Assembly (NCBI GenBank): GCA_023269335.1
Contig: JAHFTM010000161.1
Coordinates: forward strand, 1 to 5,039
DNA from: Chlamydiia bacterium
GTDB taxonomy: Bacteria; Chlamydiota; Chlamydiia; Chlamydiales; FEN-1388
Direction: 5' to 3'
DNA: 5,039 nt
This document shows positions 4,957 through 5,039 of this stretch, piece by piece. Below the pieces are notes generated by a model. That model saw nothing but the letters and a program-made list of their open reading frames with translations. It had not been told where the DNA came from and did not search any database. Each line of letters opens with the position of its first letter. Position 1 is the stretch's first letter. The position numbers and the translations under genes were made by a program.

Positions 4957-5039
4957 GAGGGGGAGAGGGAGAGGGAAAAGGTGAAATCACCGAAGTAGCC
5001 AATATTTTTTTGCAGCTGTAAGCGTATCTCTTCACGAAG
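4953..5039 (-). CDS. Possible C-terminal end of a convergent gene, cut by right edge
   Basis: On the minus strand one frame is open from the right edge to a TAA at 4955-4953, giving 28 residues that begin LREEIRLQLQ and end SLSLSPS. The first 20 or so residues have ordinary coding character (amphipathic, charged); the last ones come from the purine-rich tract 4957-4977. The stop would overlap the uvrC stop by two bases in a tail-to-tail arrangement. Twenty-eight codons open by chance is not rare, so this is a weak call and no family can be named. Confidence 0.33.
   Translation of the reverse strand, partial: LREEIRLQLQKNIGYFGDFTFSLSLSPS
4957..4977. repeat. Short purine-rich GAGGG tract after uvrC
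   Basis: An all-purine stretch containing tandem GAGGG/GAGAGGG units directly after the uvrC stop. A small GGTG/CACC hairpin follows at 4980-4991, and a run of seven T at 5005-5011, but the T run is 13 bases from the stem, so I do not call an intrinsic terminator. Confidence 0.5.

Noticed and set aside
4980..5011. Intrinsic terminator after uvrC
   Set aside because: The GGTG/CACC stem is only 4-5 bp and the T run is 13 bases away, so the geometry does not fit.
4832..5035. Minus-strand frame of 67 codons from a GTG at 5035
   Set aside because: It runs about 120 bases into the conserved uvrC HhH region and has no family signal; the other minus frame ending at 4953 is the better candidate for a convergent gene.

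Overview
The window looks like a piece of chromosome from a member of the Chlamydiota, probably an environmental, amoeba-associated lineage. The evidence is protein-level resemblance recalled from memory. UvrC has the chlamydial-style stretches around LLKDDKSYL, RPCLLYQIKRCLGPC, DVIALYRK and LLQFLQMIRDEAHRF, and RlmN is also compatible. No rRNA or other marker is present, so this is a moderate-confidence inference.

Left half (about 1-1880), all on the minus strand. Transcription runs right to left through three genes. The first (1417-1818) encodes a small secreted protein with an Ala/Thr/Pro-rich linker and a four-cysteine C-terminal segment. The second (862-1182) encodes a small secreted protein with seven mature cysteines, six of them in two copies of a C-x5-C-x5-C repeat. 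The third (1-792, cut by the left edge) is a clear DUF692/UPF0276 protein, an MNIO (multinuclear non-heme iron-dependent oxidative enzyme). It has no stop codon inside the window. A signal-peptide-bearing cysteine-repeat protein just upstream of an MNIO gene is the layout of bufferin-type RiPPs, secreted peptides whose cysteines are oxidatively modified and which bind copper. This is the most interesting content of the window. A partner protein gene (BufC/DUF2063-like) may lie beyond the left edge.

Regulation in the left half. Both small secreted genes have the same candidate promoter hexamers, TTGAAA-N17-TACAAG, good Shine-Dalgarno sequences seven bases from ATG, and look-alike intrinsic terminators (CCTTG/CAAGG core, 11-nt loop, long U run). 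The terminator after the precursor lies before the MNIO start, which has no recognisable Shine-Dalgarno sequence. The enzyme is therefore probably made at a much lower level than its presumed substrate.

Right half (about 1950-5039). rlmN (23S rRNA/tRNA adenine C2 methyltransferase) and uvrC (excision nuclease subunit) are complete on the plus strand and overlap by four bases (ATGA), a translationally coupled pair. They are transcribed divergently from the secreted-protein cluster across a 196-bp gap. After uvrC, a purine-rich tract leads to the right edge, where a convergent minus-strand gene may end with its stop overlapping that of uvrC.

Intergenic content. The 1183-1416 gap holds the precursor promoter and the terminator of the neighbouring gene. 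The 1819-2014 gap holds divergent promoter candidates and a small 5'-UTR hairpin. No tRNA, rRNA, CRISPR array, insertion sequence or origin was seen.
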